From positions 62,001-126,000 of the forward strand of contig CATKZP010000005.1 of NCBI GenBank assembly GCA_949841355.1: a stretch of 64,000 nucleotides of DNA, in the 5' to 3' direction. Position numbers and translations under genes: made by a program. The notes beneath the pieces were generated by a model. The model was not told the origin of the DNA. It was given only the letters and a program-made list of their open reading frames with translations, and made no database searches. Positions within the stretch are counted from its first letter, which is position 1. The number at the start of each line of letters is the position of its first letter. The DNA is from an uncultured Oscillospiraceae bacterium. Its GTDB lineage: Bacteria > Bacillota > Clostridia > Oscillospirales > Oscillospiraceae. Of this stretch, positions 1 through 7,726 are shown in pieces.

Positions 1-2
1 AA

Positions 3-89
3 AACAAAAAATCCGCCATGATCTCCTGCAACGACGGCTTCCGCCCCGTCAGCTTTTTGCTGGAGGCCCTAGAAGCCGACGCGGAATGA
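3..89 (+). CDS. C-terminal fragment of unidentified protein (partial)
   Basis: An open frame enters from the left edge and stops at TGA 87-89, giving about 28 residues that end in a leucine/glutamate-rich helix (…FRPVSFLLEALEADAE). No methionine start is needed because the gene is cut by the window edge. Composition and codon use match the neighbouring core genes. I do not recognise the family. It lies 125 bp upstream of recA on the same strand, with no clear terminator between them. Confidence 0.45.
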   Translation, partial: NKKSAMISCNDGFRPVSFLLEALEADAE

Positions 90-214
90 CAGCTTCCGCC
101 TGGGGAGGGAAAGGGCCTTTTAAGTCCGTTTTATGGGACACATAGAGGCGTATCATAGAGGATAGAACGAGGCCGGCGGCCCTAAAACGCGCCGGCGGGA
201 AAGGATGATCGTAC

Positions 215-1315
215 ATGGCAGAGAAGAAAAAGCAGATTGAGCCGGCCGCCCCGGCGTCAGATAAGAAAAAGGCGCTGTCCACCGCCATCGCCCAGATTGA
301 GAAGGAGTACGGCAAGGGCTCCATCATGCGCCTGGGGGAGAACTCCCACATCGTGGTGGAGGCCATCCCCACCGGGTCACTGTCGCTGGACATCGCGCTG
401 GGCATCGGCGGCGTGCCCAAGGGGCGCATCATTGAGATCTACGGCCCCGAGTCCTCCGGTAAGACCACTCTGGCCCTCCACATCGTGGCCGAGGCCCAGA
501 AGCGGGGCGGCGAGGTGGCCTACATTGACGCCGAGCACGCCCTGGACCCCACCTATGCCCGGGCCCTGGGGGTGGATATCGACTCCATGCTCATCTCTCA
601 GCCGGACACCGGCGAGCAGGGGTTGGAAATCTGCGAGGCTCTGGTGCGCTCCGGCGCCATCGACGTGGTGGTGGTGGACTCGGTGGCGGCCCTCACCCCC
701 CGCGCGGAGATCGAGGGCGACATGGGTGATTCCCACGTGGGCCTGCTGGCCCGGCTAATGAGCCAGGCCCTGCGCAAGCTGGCGGGGTCCATCTCCAAAA
801 CCAATTGTATCGTCATCTTCATCAACCAGCTGCGTGAGAAGGTGGGGGTGGTGTATGGCAACCCCGAGGTGACCACCGGCGGCCGGGCGCTGAAGTTCTA
901 CGCCTCGGTGCGCATGGAGGTGCGCCGGATTGAGGCCATCAAGAACGGCACCGAGATCATCGGCAACCGCACCCGGGCCAAGATCGTGAAGAATAAAGTC
1001 GCGCCTCCCTTCCGGGAGGCGGAGTTCGAGATCATGTACGGCGAGGGCATCTCCAGAATGGGCGAGCTGGTGGACCTGGCCGTCAAGCTGGACATCGTGC
1101 AGAAATCCGGCTCCTGGTTCTCCATGGGGGACACCCGGCTGGGCCAGGGCAAGGACGCGGTGAAGAAATACTTTGCCGAAAACCCGGAGATCGCCGCCCA
1201 GGTGGAGGCGGACGTGCGTGCCAACTCCTACAAGCTGATGAGCAAGCAGTCTCAGGCGGCCGCCAAGGCGGCGGGCCGCGCGGTGGACGTGGACGCCGAG
1301 GACTTCGAGGGCTGA
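215..1315 (+). CDS. recA: Recombinase A
   Basis: RecA forms ATP-dependent filaments on single-stranded DNA, catalyses homologous pairing and strand exchange, and stimulates LexA self-cleavage. The 366-aa product is of usual length. It shows the Walker A motif GPESSGKT at residues 77-84, the Walker B strand ([10 protein letters not shown]), the loop-2 region around NQLREK..V, and a typical acidic C-terminus (DVDAEDFEG). The ATG at 215 follows a purine-rich GGGAAAGGA. recX follows 28 bp downstream, as in many bacteria, so the two are probably cotranscribed. I could not find a convincing Firmicute LexA box (CGAACN4GTTC) in the 125 bp upstream. Confidence 0.98.
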   Translation: MAEKKKQIEPAAPASDKKKALSTAIAQIEKEYGKGSIMRLGENSHIVVEAIPTGSLSLDIALGIGGVPKGRIIEIYGPESSGKTTLALHIVAEAQKRGGEVAYIDAEHALDPTYARALGVDIDSMLISQPDTGEQGLEICEALVRSGAIDVVVVDSVAALTPRAEIEGDMGDSHVGLLARLMSQALRKLAGSISKTNCIVIFINQLREKVGVVYGNPEVTTGGRALKFYASVRMEVRRIEAIKNGTEIIGNRTRAKIVKNKVAPPFREAEFEIMYGEGISRMGELVDLAVKLDIVQKSGSWFSMGDTRLGQGKDAVKKYFAENPEIAAQVEADVRANSYKLMSKQSQAAAKAAGRAVDVDAEDFEG

Positions 1316-1343
1316 CGCCCCGGCGGAACTCTGCGAGGCTTTT

Positions 1344-2039
1344 ATGAAAATCGAAAAACTGGAGCCCTCCCAGCACAAGCAGGGCCGCTGGCTGGTGTGG
1401 CTGGACGACGCCTCCATTGTCCGGGTGGGGGAGGGGGACGTGGTGTCCCTGGGCCTCTACGCCGGCAAGGAGCTGTCCGACGCCGAGGGGGAGGCCCTGA
1501 CCGCCGCCGGGGAGCAGTCCCGGCTGATGGAACGGGCGGTGGGGCTGCTGGCCCAGCGGCCCATGTCCCGGAAGGAGCTGCTGGATAAGTTGTGCGCCCC
1601 GCCCCGGCAGAGGCAGGAGAAGTACCCCTATGACAAGCTGGACGACGGCCCCGATCCGGCGCTTTTGCAGGCCCAGCGTGAGGCCCTGCGGGAGCGGGCC
1701 GAGGGTGTGGCGGACCGGCTCGCCGGTCTGGGCCTGCTCAACGATGAGGAGTACGGCCGCATGGTGGTGCGCCACTACGCCGCCAAGGGGTACGGCCCCC
1801 GGAAGCTCCGGGACGAGCTGTACCGCCGGGGGGTGCCCCGGGAGTTCTGGGAGGACGCCATGGACGAGCGGGAGCCGGACGGGGATCAGGTGGTCAAGCT
1901 GGCCCGGCAGAAGCTCCGGGGGGCCGAGCCCACCCGGGAGAATTTGAAGAAGGTGTCCGACTATCTGGCCCGGCGGGGATACGGGTGGGATGAAATCTCG
2001 TCCGCGCTGGACCGCATCCGGAAGGAATCGGAATGGTAG
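1344..2039 (+). CDS. recX: Regulatory protein RecX
   Basis: RecX binds within the RecA filament groove and modulates (usually inhibits) RecA recombinase and coprotease activity. The 231-aa protein shows the helical-repeat RecX pattern, with repeated arginine-rich helices such as RPMSRKELLDKL, GPRKLRDELYRRGV and NLKKVSDYLARRGY. The position directly downstream of recA supports the call. The start is the ATG at 1344. Its stop (TAG 2037-2039) overlaps the start of the next reading frame at 2033, implying translational coupling. The N-terminal roughly 60 residues form the extra domain seen in longer Firmicute RecX proteins. Confidence 0.9.
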   Translation: MKIEKLEPSQHKQGRWLVWLDDASIVRVGEGDVVSLGLYAGKELSDAEGEALTAAGEQSRLMERAVGLLAQRPMSRKELLDKLCAPPRQRQEKYPYDKLDDGPDPALLQAQREALRERAEGVADRLAGLGLLNDEEYGRMVVRHYAAKGYGPRKLRDELYRRGVPREFWEDAMDEREPDGDQVVKLARQKLRGAEPTRENLKKVSDYLARRGYGWDEISSALDRIRKESEW

Positions 2040-2465
2040 ACAAGGTGAACGGAGAATCTCCGCAGACAATACGCGAGCTGACGCGGTTTGATATGGACGA
2101 AATCCTTCCACTCTATGCCGCTGTGGGCTGGACAAATTACACGGACCGGCCTGATATGCTGAAAAACGCGTTGGAGCACTCCCTGTTGGTGCTGGGAGCG
2201 TATGATGGGGACAGGCTGACGGGACTACTCCGGGCGGTGGGGGACGGGTTTTCCATCGTATTTATCCAGGATGTGCTGGTTTTTCCCCCATACCAGCGTC
2301 AAGGAATCGGGACGATGCTCTTTGGCGCGCTGATGGAGCGTTACCCGGAGGTGTACCAGATGGAGCTGGCTTTCGGATGACACACAGGAGATCGCCGCAT
2401 TTTACCAGTCTCTGGGGTTCCGGCGGGATCGGGACATAGGCTGCTGTGCTTTTATGAAAATGTGA
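2033..2465 (+). pseudogene. GNAT N-acetyltransferase broken by a +1 frameshift
   Basis: The frame from ATG 2033 reads a GNAT acetyltransferase (acetyl-CoA-dependent acyl transfer to an amine). It includes the pyrophosphate-binding signature YQRQGIG and strand QDVLVFPP, but stops at TGA 2378-2380 after 115 residues. The +1 frame continues as DDTQEIAAFYQSLGF and on to …GCCAFMKM, stopping at TGA 2463-2465. This is exactly the missing C-terminal part of the family (FYxxxGF). Removing one T from the TTT at 2371-2373 restores a continuous frame of 143 codons. It lies between recX and rimO. It is either a genuine recent pseudogene or a sequencing error in a homopolymer; the natural acetyl acceptor is unknown. 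Confidence 0.85.
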
Positions 2466-2477
2466 GGAGTTTTTTGC

Positions 2478-3797
2478 TTGAATGTTGCGTTTATATCCCT
2501 GGGCTGCGCCAAAAACCTGGTGAACACCGAGCAGATGATGGCCCTGTGCCGGGACGCGGGCCACACCGTCACCGGCGACCCCGAGGGAGCCGATGTGGCG
2601 GTGCTCAACACCTGCGGCTTCATCGAATCGGCCAAGAGCGAGGCCATCGACAGTATTTTGGAGCTGGCGGAGCTGAAAAACCAGGGGAAGCTGAAAAAGC
2701 TGCTGGTGGCGGGCTGTCTGAGCCAGCGCTACCCCGATGACATCCGCGCCGAGCTGCCCGAGGTGGACGGCATGTTGGGCACCGGGAGCTACACCGATAT
2801 CGTTGCCGCCGTGGAGCGGGTGATGGCAGGGGAGCGGCCGGAGCTGTTCGGGGACATCCACCGCACCGGCGAGGACGGGGCGCGCTGGGTGACCACCCCG
2901 CCCTGGACGGCCTACCTCAAAATCGCTGAGGGGTGCTCCAACGGCTGCGCCTTCTGCGTCATCCCCAGGCTGCGGGGGCGCTACCGGAGCCGGCCCATGG
3001 CCGCCCTGCTGGCGGAGGCGAAGGGGCTGGCGGACAGCGGCGTGAAGGAGCTCATCGTCATCGCCCAGGACATCACCCGCTACGGGCTGGACCTGGGGGA
3101 CGGAACCACGCTGGCGGGCCTGCTCACCCAGCTGTGCAGGCTGGACTTTCACTGGATACGCCTGCACTACCTTTATCCCGAGGCGGTGACGGACGAGCTG
3201 ATTGAGGTCATCGCCCGGGAGAAGAAGATCGTCCACTATCTGGACATCCCCATTCAGCACGCCAACGACGGCATTTTGAAGGCCATGCGCCGCCGCAGCA
3301 CCCGCGCGGAGATCGAGGCGCTGTTCGCCAAGCTGCGGGCCGCTATGCCCGACGTGGTCATCCGCACCTCCCTCATCTGCGGCCTGCCCGGGGAGGGGGA
3401 GGCGGAGTTCGAGGAGCTGTGCCAGTTCCTGCGGGAGCAGAAGCTCCAGCGGGCGGGGGTATTCCAGTTCTCCCCGGAGGAGGGAACCCTGGCCGCCGCC
3501 ATGGAAAACCAGGTGGACCCGGAGACCGCCGGGCGGCGGGTGGAGCTGGTGGTGGACCTTCAGTCCCGGATCATGGACCAGTATAACGAGGACCGGCTGG
3601 GCACCTGCATGGAGGTCTTATGCGAGGGCTTTGACGCTGAGGCGGGCTGCTATGCGGGCCGCACCTACGCCGATTCGGCGGATATCGACGGCCGGGTGCT
3701 GTTCACGGCGGCGGGGCTGGTCCCGGCGGGAGAGTTCGTGTGGGTGCGCGTCACCGGCGTATCCGATGGGGACCTGACGGGGGAGATGGAAGAATGA
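2478..3797 (+). CDS. rimO: Ribosomal protein S12 methylthiotransferase
   Basis: RimO is a radical SAM methylthiotransferase that adds a methylthio group to the conserved aspartate of ribosomal protein S12. The 439-aa protein has the N-terminal UPF0004 domain with cluster cysteines C10, C46 and C80 (SLGCAKN start), the radical SAM cluster motif C153-x3-C157-x2-C160 (EGCSNGCAFC), and a C-terminal TRAM domain (from about residue 375). The start is TTG at 2478 after TGAGGAG. The preferred N-terminus NVAFISLGCAKN leaves no room for a later start. The 3' end overlaps the next small gene by ATGA. It is a RimO rather than a MiaB by the RLRGRYRSRP region and the short TRAM tail. Confidence 0.95.
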   Translation: MNVAFISLGCAKNLVNTEQMMALCRDAGHTVTGDPEGADVAVLNTCGFIESAKSEAIDSILELAELKNQGKLKKLLVAGCLSQRYPDDIRAELPEVDGMLGTGSYTDIVAAVERVMAGERPELFGDIHRTGEDGARWVTTPPWTAYLKIAEGCSNGCAFCVIPRLRGRYRSRPMAALLAEAKGLADSGVKELIVIAQDITRYGLDLGDGTTLAGLLTQLCRLDFHWIRLHYLYPEAVTDELIEVIAREKKIVHYLDIPIQHANDGILKAMRRRSTRAEIEALFAKLRAAMPDVVIRTSLICGLPGEGEAEFEELCQFLREQKLQRAGVFQFSPEEGTLAAAMENQVDPETAGRRVELVVDLQSRIMDQYNEDRLGTCMEVLCEGFDAEAGCYAGRTYADSADIDGRVLFTAAGLVPAGEFVWVRVTGVSDGDLTGEMEE

Positions 3798-3922
3798 CGC
3801 TGTACCACTGCCGGCCCACGCCGGAGCTGGCGGTCCGAACGGACGATCCCGTTACCCGGTATATGCGTGAAAAATATCCGGAGAGCTGGGCGCTGGCTGC
3901 CCAGGAGGCAATGGAAGAATAG
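3794..3922 (+). CDS. Small protein of unknown function, 42 aa
   Basis: The ATG at 3794 overlaps the rimO stop (ATGA), so translation would be coupled. The 42-residue product (MTLYHCRPTPELAV… to …WALAAQEAMEE) is acidic at the C-terminus and has a predicted helix in the last 20 residues. The next gene, pgsA, starts 23 bp after its stop with its own AAAGGAGG. I know no family for it. The support is positional: coupled start, compact packing and ordinary codon use. It may be a conserved microprotein or a neutral frame. Confidence 0.5.
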   Translation: MTLYHCRPTPELAVRTDDPVTRYMREKYPESWALAAQEAMEE

Positions 3923-3945
3923 GCGGAACATAAAGGAGGAACACC

Positions 3946-4482
3946 ATGAACTTACCCAACAAACTGACCATGCTGCGCGTCATCCTCATCCCCGTGTACC
4001 TGGTGCTGTGGCACCTGGACTTTCCCGGCAACAACTACGCCGCCCTGGCGGTGTTCGTCGTGGCCAGCCTCACTGACTTGCTGGACGGCTATATCGCCCG
4101 GAAGTATAATCTGGTGACGGACTTCGGCAAGTTTATGGACCCGCTGGCGGACAAGATGCTGGTGCTCACCGCTATGACCTGCTTCTGCGCCATGGGCCGC
4201 TTCCCCGACTGGGCGCTGGTCATCGTCATGGCCCGGGAGTTCGCCGTGTCCGGCCTGCGCATGGTGGCGGTGGACAATGGCCGGGTGATCGCCGCCGGCT
4301 GGTCGGGCAAGGTCAAGACGGCCTCCACCATGGTGTGCCTGTGCCTGATGCACCTTACCGTCTTGCCCATCCCCATGTGGGTGCTGGACTGGACGTGCGT
4401 CATCGTCATTGCCGCGACCACGCTGTACTCCGGCGTGGAGTACTTTGTGAAGAACCGGGACGTGCTCAACTGGAACAAATGA
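3946..4482 (+). CDS. pgsA: CDP-diacylglycerol--glycerol-3-phosphate 3-phosphatidyltransferase
   Basis: PgsA makes phosphatidylglycerol phosphate from CDP-diacylglycerol and sn-glycerol 3-phosphate, the committed step to phosphatidylglycerol and cardiolipin, in the cytoplasmic membrane. The 178-aa protein carries the full CDP-alcohol phosphotransferase signature DGx2ARx8Gx3Dx3D, from residue 47 (DGYIAR) to 69 (GKFMDPLAD), and several hydrophobic membrane spans. It begins at ATG 3946 after AAAGGAGGAACACC. It ends the recA-rimO group and is followed immediately by a bidirectional terminator. Confidence 0.95.
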   Translation: MNLPNKLTMLRVILIPVYLVLWHLDFPGNNYAALAVFVVASLTDLLDGYIARKYNLVTDFGKFMDPLADKMLVLTAMTCFCAMGRFPDWALVIVMAREFAVSGLRMVAVDNGRVIAAGWSGKVKTASTMVCLCLMHLTVLPIPMWVLDWTCVIVIAATTLYSGVEYFVKNRDVLNWNK

Positions 4483-4486
4483 AGAT

Positions 4487-4518
4487 AAAAAGGACCGGCC
4501 CGCGGGCCGGTTCTTTTT
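4487..4518. terminator. Bidirectional intrinsic terminator, pgsA / phosphate permease
   Basis: A 10-bp GC-rich hairpin (GGACCGGCCC 4492-4501 with GGGCCGGTTC 4504-4513, two G-T pairs) has AAAAA on its left and TTTTT on its right. It can therefore stop both pgsA (+) and the convergent permease gene (-), whose stop codon lies at 4517-4519. Confidence 0.85.
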
Positions 4519-5464
4519 ATCCCATCATCAGCCGGGTGAGGGCGAAGGCCAGCCCTCCGCAGGCGGGGAAGGTGAGCACCCACGCCCCCGCCATCTGGCC
4601 CATGACCCGACGGTCCGTCCCGCGGCCCGCGCCGCAGATGGCGGCCACCTTGGCGTGGGTGGTGGAGGCGGGCAGGCCCAGCGCGGAGCAGACGATCAGC
4701 ACTGCCCCCGCCCCCAGGTCCGCCGCCAGCCCCTCGGCGGGGGAGAGGGAGGCCAGCTCCGAGCCCATTTTTTCCACGATGGGCTTCCCCCCCAGGGCGG
4801 TGCCCAGGGCCATCACCAGGGCGGTGAGCAGCGCCAGGGACAGCCGGGAGGCGGGGACGGTTCCACCCAGGCCGTCGGTGAGCAGCAGCAGGGCCATGAA
4901 CTTCTGCCCGTCCTGCACCCCGTGGAGCAGAGCGGTGAGGGCGGCGGCCCCCCGCTGCCATGCCGCCGGGCGGCGCACCCGCTCCCGCAGCGCCTGCCGG
5001 AACAGCCGCCCCGCAGCCACTCCGGCGGGCAGGGACAGCGCCAGCCCCGCCAGCGCCCGCAGCCATGCCCCCGGGCTGAGCTGAGCCGCTCCCGCCCCCA
5101 GGGCCAGCGCTCCGCCGGACAGCCCGGCCAGCAGCGCGTGGCTCTCGCTGGTGGGCAGGCCGAAGCGCCACGCCGCCACCGCCCACAGCACGATGGACAG
5201 CAGCGCGGCGTTGAGGGCGGTCGCCGCCTGCTCTGGGCGGGTAAAGGCCACGAGTTCCCCGATGGTGTCGGCCACAGCGGGGAAGCACAGGCAGGCCACG
5301 GCAGCACCGAGAAAATTGCAGGCCGCCGCCATCCACACACCCCGGCGGAAGCTGAGCGCGCCGGAGCCCACGGCGGTGGCGATGGCGCCCGGCGCGTCGG
5401 TCCAGCCGTTGACAAAAATCACCGCCAGCACCAGCAGGCGGGCCAGATGAACGGTTATGGTCAT
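4517..5464 (-). CDS. Inorganic phosphate transporter, PiT/PHO4 family
   Basis: A low-affinity, cation-coupled phosphate permease in the cytoplasmic membrane. The 315-aa protein has about ten hydrophobic segments and two inverted PiT signatures: the first around VNGWTDAPGAIATAV (residues 17-31) and the second in the C-terminal half around GLPASTTHAKV. The ATG at 5464 is chosen because the reverse strand has AGGGGGGGA just upstream; an upstream in-frame extension to 5617 lacks a ribosome site. It is shorter than E. coli PitA, as in many Firmicutes. No PhoU-like partner gene is adjacent. It converges on pgsA and diverges from the flavoprotein operon. Confidence 0.88.
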   Translation of the reverse strand: MTITVHLARLLVLAVIFVNGWTDAPGAIATAVGSGALSFRRGVWMAAACNFLGAAVACLCFPAVADTIGELVAFTRPEQAATALNAALLSIVLWAVAAWRFGLPTSESHALLAGLSGGALALGAGAAQLSPGAWLRALAGLALSLPAGVAAGRLFRQALRERVRRPAAWQRGAAALTALLHGVQDGQKFMALLLLTDGLGGTVPASRLSLALLTALVMALGTALGGKPIVEKMGSELASLSPAEGLAADLGAGAVLIVCSALGLPASTTHAKVAAICGAGRGTDRRVMGQMAGAWVLTFPACGGLAFALTRLMMG

Positions 5465-5580
5465 GGCGTCCCCCCCTGGCAAGAGACTATTGGGGCGGGG
5501 AGCGGAATATGCGGGCCGGAGGGAATTTTCTCCCGCCTGGTCCCAGACTGCGGCACTTTGTACCTGGAGGGGAAAAACAG

Positions 5581-5609
5581 TTGCTTTTTTTGACAAAATT
5601 CGGTATAAT
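5581..5609 (+). promoter_or_regulatory. Sigma-A promoter for the flavoprotein/aconitase X operon
   Basis: -35 TTGCTT (5581-5586), 17-bp spacer and a perfect -10 TATAAT (5604-5609). Transcription would start near 5616, about 40 nt before the ATG at 5658. Confidence 0.75.
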
Positions 5610-5630
5610 TTTCTCATGCCTTATTGTCAA
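5602..5630 (-). promoter_or_regulatory. Sigma-A promoter for the phosphate permease
   Basis: On the minus strand, -35 TTGACA (5630-5625) is separated by 17 bp from -10 TATACC (5607-5602). It implies a leader of about 130 nt. Its -10 overlaps the -10 of the opposing promoter of the flavoprotein operon. Confidence 0.6.
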
Positions 5631-5657
5631 TTATGCGGAAAGAAGGGAGTATGCATT

Positions 5658-7715
5658 ATGGACCAGAGACTGGAACCGTTATTTACCCCGTGGAAGATCG
5701 GGAACTGCGAGCTCAAAAACCGCGTGGTGCTCACCTCTATGGGGGGCACGGACCTGCTGGGCTGGATGGAGAAGAACCACTTCGACCAGGCCGGAGCCCG
5801 CTTCATCATGGAGATCGCGAAGAACAACGTGGGGCTGGTGCTTCCCGGCTGCCAGCCGGTGTATAACCCCATGTTCGGCCAGTGGCTGCACAAAAACAAG
5901 AAGATGTATCAGGACCTGAAGGCGTGGATGCCCGAGCTGCACAAGACCGGGGCCAAGCTGTTTGTCCAGCTCACCGCAGGCTTCGGCCGGTCCTTCACCA
6001 TCAGCTCCATGATGGAAATGCTCTACACCAACCCCGCCCTGCGGGCGCTGTCCAAGCCCTTCATGGACCTGGACAAGATCACCGCCACCGCCAGCCCCTC
6101 CCCCAACCGCTGGTCGGACAAGGTGCCCTCCCGGGAGATGACGGTGGCGGAAATCCAGGAGTTTGTAGACGCCTTCGCCCAGACCGCCAAGCTCCTCCAG
6201 GACGCGGGGGTGGACGGGGTGGAGGTCCACGCCGTCCATGAGGGCTATCTGCTGGACCAGTTCACCCTGAAATACGTGAACAAGCGCACCGACCAGTACG
6301 GTGGATCCTTTGAAAACCGCTACCGCTTCCCGGTGGAGATCGTCCAGGCCATCAAGGCCGCCTGCGGCAAGGACTTCCCCGTCTCCCTGCGCTACAGCGT
6401 GGTGTCAAAGACCAAGGGCTTCCGCCAGGGGGCCCTCCCCGGCGAGGATTTCGTGGAGGCGGGCCGGGACATGGAGGAGTCGGAGCGCGCGGCCAAATAC
6501 CTCCAGGACGCGGGGTACGACATGCTCAACTGCGACAACGGCACCTACGACGCCTGGTATTGGGCCCATCCGCCCATCTACATGCCGGAAAACTGCAATC
6601 TGGCCGACGTGGAGCACATCAAGAAATTCGTGGACATCCCCGTGGTGTGCGCCGGACGGCTGGACCCCCGGACGGCGGCGGACTCCATCGCGGCGGGACG
6701 CCTAGACGGCGCGGGCTTTGCCCGGCAGTTCCTGGCCGACCCGGCCTGGGTGACCAAGCTGGCGGCGGGCAGGGAGGAGGACATCCGCCCCTGCATCCTG
6801 TGCCACAACGGCTGCTTCAACATGTGCCACTACGAGGGCGTGCCCAACGACCAGGACCTGTACGACAGCCTGCACATGGCCCGCTGCGCCGTCAACGCGG
6901 AGATGATGCAGTGGGACAAGCACCACATCGACAAGGTCCTCTCACCCAAGCGGGTGCACATCATCGGCGGCGGGCTGGGAGGCATGGAGTGCGCCCGGGT
7001 GCTGAAGCTCCGGGGCCACGAACCCATCATCTACGAGAAGGCGGACCGGCTGGGCGGGGCGTTTGTCGCCGCCGGGGCGGAGTCCTATAAGGGCAAGCTC
7101 CGGGACCTGCTGGCCTGGTACGAGCGGCAGATGGAGCAGCTAGGCATTGAGGTCCGCCTCAACGAGGAGGTGGACGACGTGACCCGCTTCGGCACCGATC
7201 AGGTGGTGGTGGCCACCGGCGCCGAGCCCATCACCCTGCGGGGGGTCCAGGGCCACCAGCGGATGGTGGAGGCCATCGACTTTTTGAACGGCGAAAAGCA
7301 GGTGGGCCACAGGGTGGCCGTCATCGGCGGCGGACTCACCGGGTGTGAGATCGCCTATGAGCTGGCCCTCCAGGGGAAAGAGCCCGTCATCATCGAGATG
7401 AAGAACGATCTGGTGGCCCAGAAGGGCGTATGCCTGGCCAACAGCTCCTACCTCCGGGAGTGGTTTGCCCTGCATGGGGTGCCCGTCCACCTGGAGACCA
7501 CCCTCACCGCCGTTCAGGAGGACAGGGTGCTGTGCCGGGACAAGGACGGCAGGACGGTGGAGATGCCCTGCGACAGTGTGATCAGCTCGGTGGGCTATGT
7601 GCCCAAGCCGCTGGCGGGCAAGGGGCGGAATATCCGCCTGGTGGGCGACTGCAAGCAGGTGGGCAATGTGAAAACCGTCGTCTGGAACGCCTATGAGGCG
7701 GCCATGAAGATCTGA
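5658..7715 (+). CDS. FMN/FAD/Fe-S ene-reductase of the 2,4-dienoyl-CoA reductase / 2-enoate reductase family
   Basis: A 685-aa multidomain flavoprotein. Residues 1-360 form an old-yellow-enzyme FMN barrel (LKNRVVLTSM; the active-site segment VEVHAVHEGYLLDQF; RTDQYGGSFENR). Next is an Fe-S linker with cysteines at 379, 382, 386 and 410 (CILCHNGC…ARC). The C-terminus is a pyridine-nucleotide/FAD module with two dinucleotide folds (HIIGGGLGGME and AVIGGGLTGCE). The family passes electrons from NAD(P)H to reduce activated C=C bonds of enoates, dienoyl-CoAs or bile-acid intermediates. The substrate here is unknown. The ATG at 5658 follows AGAAGGGAG; a longer in-frame extension is not supported. 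It is the first gene of an operon with the two aconitase X subunits 11 bp downstream, so it may reduce the alkene made by that dehydratase. Confidence 0.85.
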   Translation: MDQRLEPLFTPWKIGNCELKNRVVLTSMGGTDLLGWMEKNHFDQAGARFIMEIAKNNVGLVLPGCQPVYNPMFGQWLHKNKKMYQDLKAWMPELHKTGAKLFVQLTAGFGRSFTISSMMEMLYTNPALRALSKPFMDLDKITATASPSPNRWSDKVPSREMTVAEIQEFVDAFAQTAKLLQDAGVDGVEVHAVHEGYLLDQFTLKYVNKRTDQYGGSFENRYRFPVEIVQAIKAACGKDFPVSLRYSVVSKTKGFRQGALPGEDFVEAGRDMEESERAAKYLQDAGYDMLNCDNGTYDAWYWAHPPIYMPENCNLADVEHIKKFVDIPVVCAGRLDPRTAADSIAAGRLDGAGFARQFLADPAWVTKLAAGREEDIRPCILCHNGCFNMCHYEGVPNDQDLYDSLHMARCAVNAEMMQWDKHHIDKVLSPKRVHIIGGGLGGMECARVLKLRGHEPIIYEKADRLGGAFVAAGAESYKGKLRDLLAWYERQMEQLGIEVRLNEEVDDVTRFGTDQVVVATGAEPITLRGVQGHQRMVEAIDFLNGEKQVGHRVAVIGGGLTGCEIAYELALQGKEPVIIEMKNDLVAQKGVCLANSSYLREWFALHGVPVHLETTLTAVQEDRVLCRDKDGRTVEMPCDSVISSVGYVPKPLAGKGRNIRLVGDCKQVGNVKTVVWNAYEAAMKI

Positions 7716-7726
7716 GGAGGGAGCTC

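Noticed and set aside
90..214. LexA/SOS box upstream of recA
   Set aside because: No good match to CGAACN4GTTC in the 125 bp before recA; only a weak CATAGAGG doublet is present.
1083..2135. 350-codon frame on the minus strand across recA and recX
   Set aside because: It is a shadow of recA/recX in a GC-rich genome, with no ribosome site and proline/histidine-rich nonsense composition.
4813..5415. Second minus-strand frame overlapping the phosphate permease
   Set aside because: Out-of-frame shadow of the permease gene with Pro/Ala/Ser-rich translation.
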